From Anaerolineales bacterium (GTDB taxonomy: Bacteria > Chloroflexota > Anaerolineae > Anaerolineales > Villigracilaceae), in contig JABTTV010000001.1 in assembly GCA_015075725.1 (NCBI GenBank), positions 2,976,001 to 3,040,000 of the forward strand: 64,000 nucleotides of DNA. The letters run 5' to 3'. Below are positions 63,823 to 64,000 of the stretch, piece by piece; the stretch's first letter is position 1, and every line of letters starts with the position of its first letter. The position numbers were made by a program, and so were the translations under genes. Under the pieces are notes generated by a model that had not been told where the DNA came from, ran no database searches, and saw only the letters and a program-made list of their open reading frames with translations.

Positions 63823-64000
63823 ATGAAGAAAGTCTTTTTTGGGATGTTGGTGTTGAGCGCCATTCTGCTGGCAGCGTGCGGCGGTGGCGGCTCAAGCGAA
63901 GGGATCACCCTTGATCCTGTGCCTGCGGAGTATGCTGGTGCGACGAGCCCTCTCGGCGCGGATGCAGCAGCCGCTGGCGCGGAAGTATTTGCCGTAAATT
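63823..64000 (+). CDS. Probable c-type cytochrome lipoprotein, 5' part only
   Basis: The gene runs off the right edge after 59 codons. MKKVFFGMLVLSAILLAACG is a lipoprotein signal with lipobox LAAC; GGAGG lies upstream. The sequence after it, GADAAAAGAEVFAVN, is the usual lead-in to a cytochrome c CxxCH (GxxxFxxxCxxCH), but the heme motif itself is beyond the edge, so the call is an expectation. Confidence 0.6.
   Translation, partial: MKKVFFGMLVLSAILLAACGGGGSSEGITLDPVPAEYAGATSPLGADAAAAGAEVFAVN

Overview
The window reads as a chromosomal segment of a Chloroflexota bacterium, most likely class Anaerolineae. Grounds: lipoproteins with long Thr/Pro-rich linkers after the lipobox, a CarH-type regulator inside a carotenoid cluster, membrane-anchored LuxR-type and PadR regulators, tandem FemAB proteins in a polysaccharide operon, and dispersed short repeats in many intergenic gaps. 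The class assignment is inference; no rRNA or marker tree is possible here. No prophage, transposase, CRISPR array or tRNA gene was found.

Layout. 1-12.5 kb (all leftward): accessory genes (partial cupin, CPBP protease-like membrane protein, double GNAT, alpha/beta hydrolase, lipoprotein, TPR protein), small regulators (membrane LuxR, PadR, ECF sigma with a zinc-less anti-sigma) and a PEP-mutase-family enzyme. 12.6-22.8 kb: a light/photoprotection locus. Leftward runs crtI, a CarH-like B12-binding MerR regulator, DUF1295 and DUF4345-like membrane proteins, an unknown 222-residue protein, CPD photolyase, cytochrome P450 and lycopene cyclase; rightward runs crtB and a TspO-like gene. The divergent crtI/crtB promoters carry TTGACA boxes and 11-bp-spaced repeats resembling CarH operators. 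22.9-25.5 kb (+): SGNH hydrolase, methylmalonyl-CoA epimerase, tilS. 25.5-38.6 kb (-): a tyrosine-recombinase-fold protein without catalytic residues, LysM/M23 peptidase, MFS exporter, SRAP protein, PAS histidine kinase, SelB, a coiled-coil protein, and three complex-I/antiporter-like membrane subunits without partner subunits. 38.7-51.6 kb (+): DUF3048 lipoprotein, zinc-ribbon protein, enolase-superfamily epimerase, CapA-like lipoprotein, RidA, then an extracellular polysaccharide operon (GT2, polyprenyl-phosphate sugar transferase, two sugar-nucleotide epimerase/dehydratases, two FemAB proteins). 51.8-59.9 kb: purine genes (purB-purA leftward, guaB rightward), class III aminotransferase, MoeA with a C-terminal periplasmic-binding-like domain, single-domain response regulator. 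60-64 kb: SH3/FN3-like lipoprotein with a histone-deacetylase-family enzyme, nitroreductase, DUF1684 protein, a small membrane protein and the start of a probable cytochrome c lipoprotein.

Two themes stand out. First, most of the photoprotection genes could be one operon read from a single CarH-controlled promoter, with desaturation, cyclisation, ring hydroxylation and DNA photorepair under one B12/light switch. Second, short repeat-like DNA appears not only between genes but inside reading frames (clearest in moeA and a femX gene) and forms the last codons and stop of the P450, purB and an epimerase gene, which recalls protein-invading palindromic repeats known from Rickettsia.
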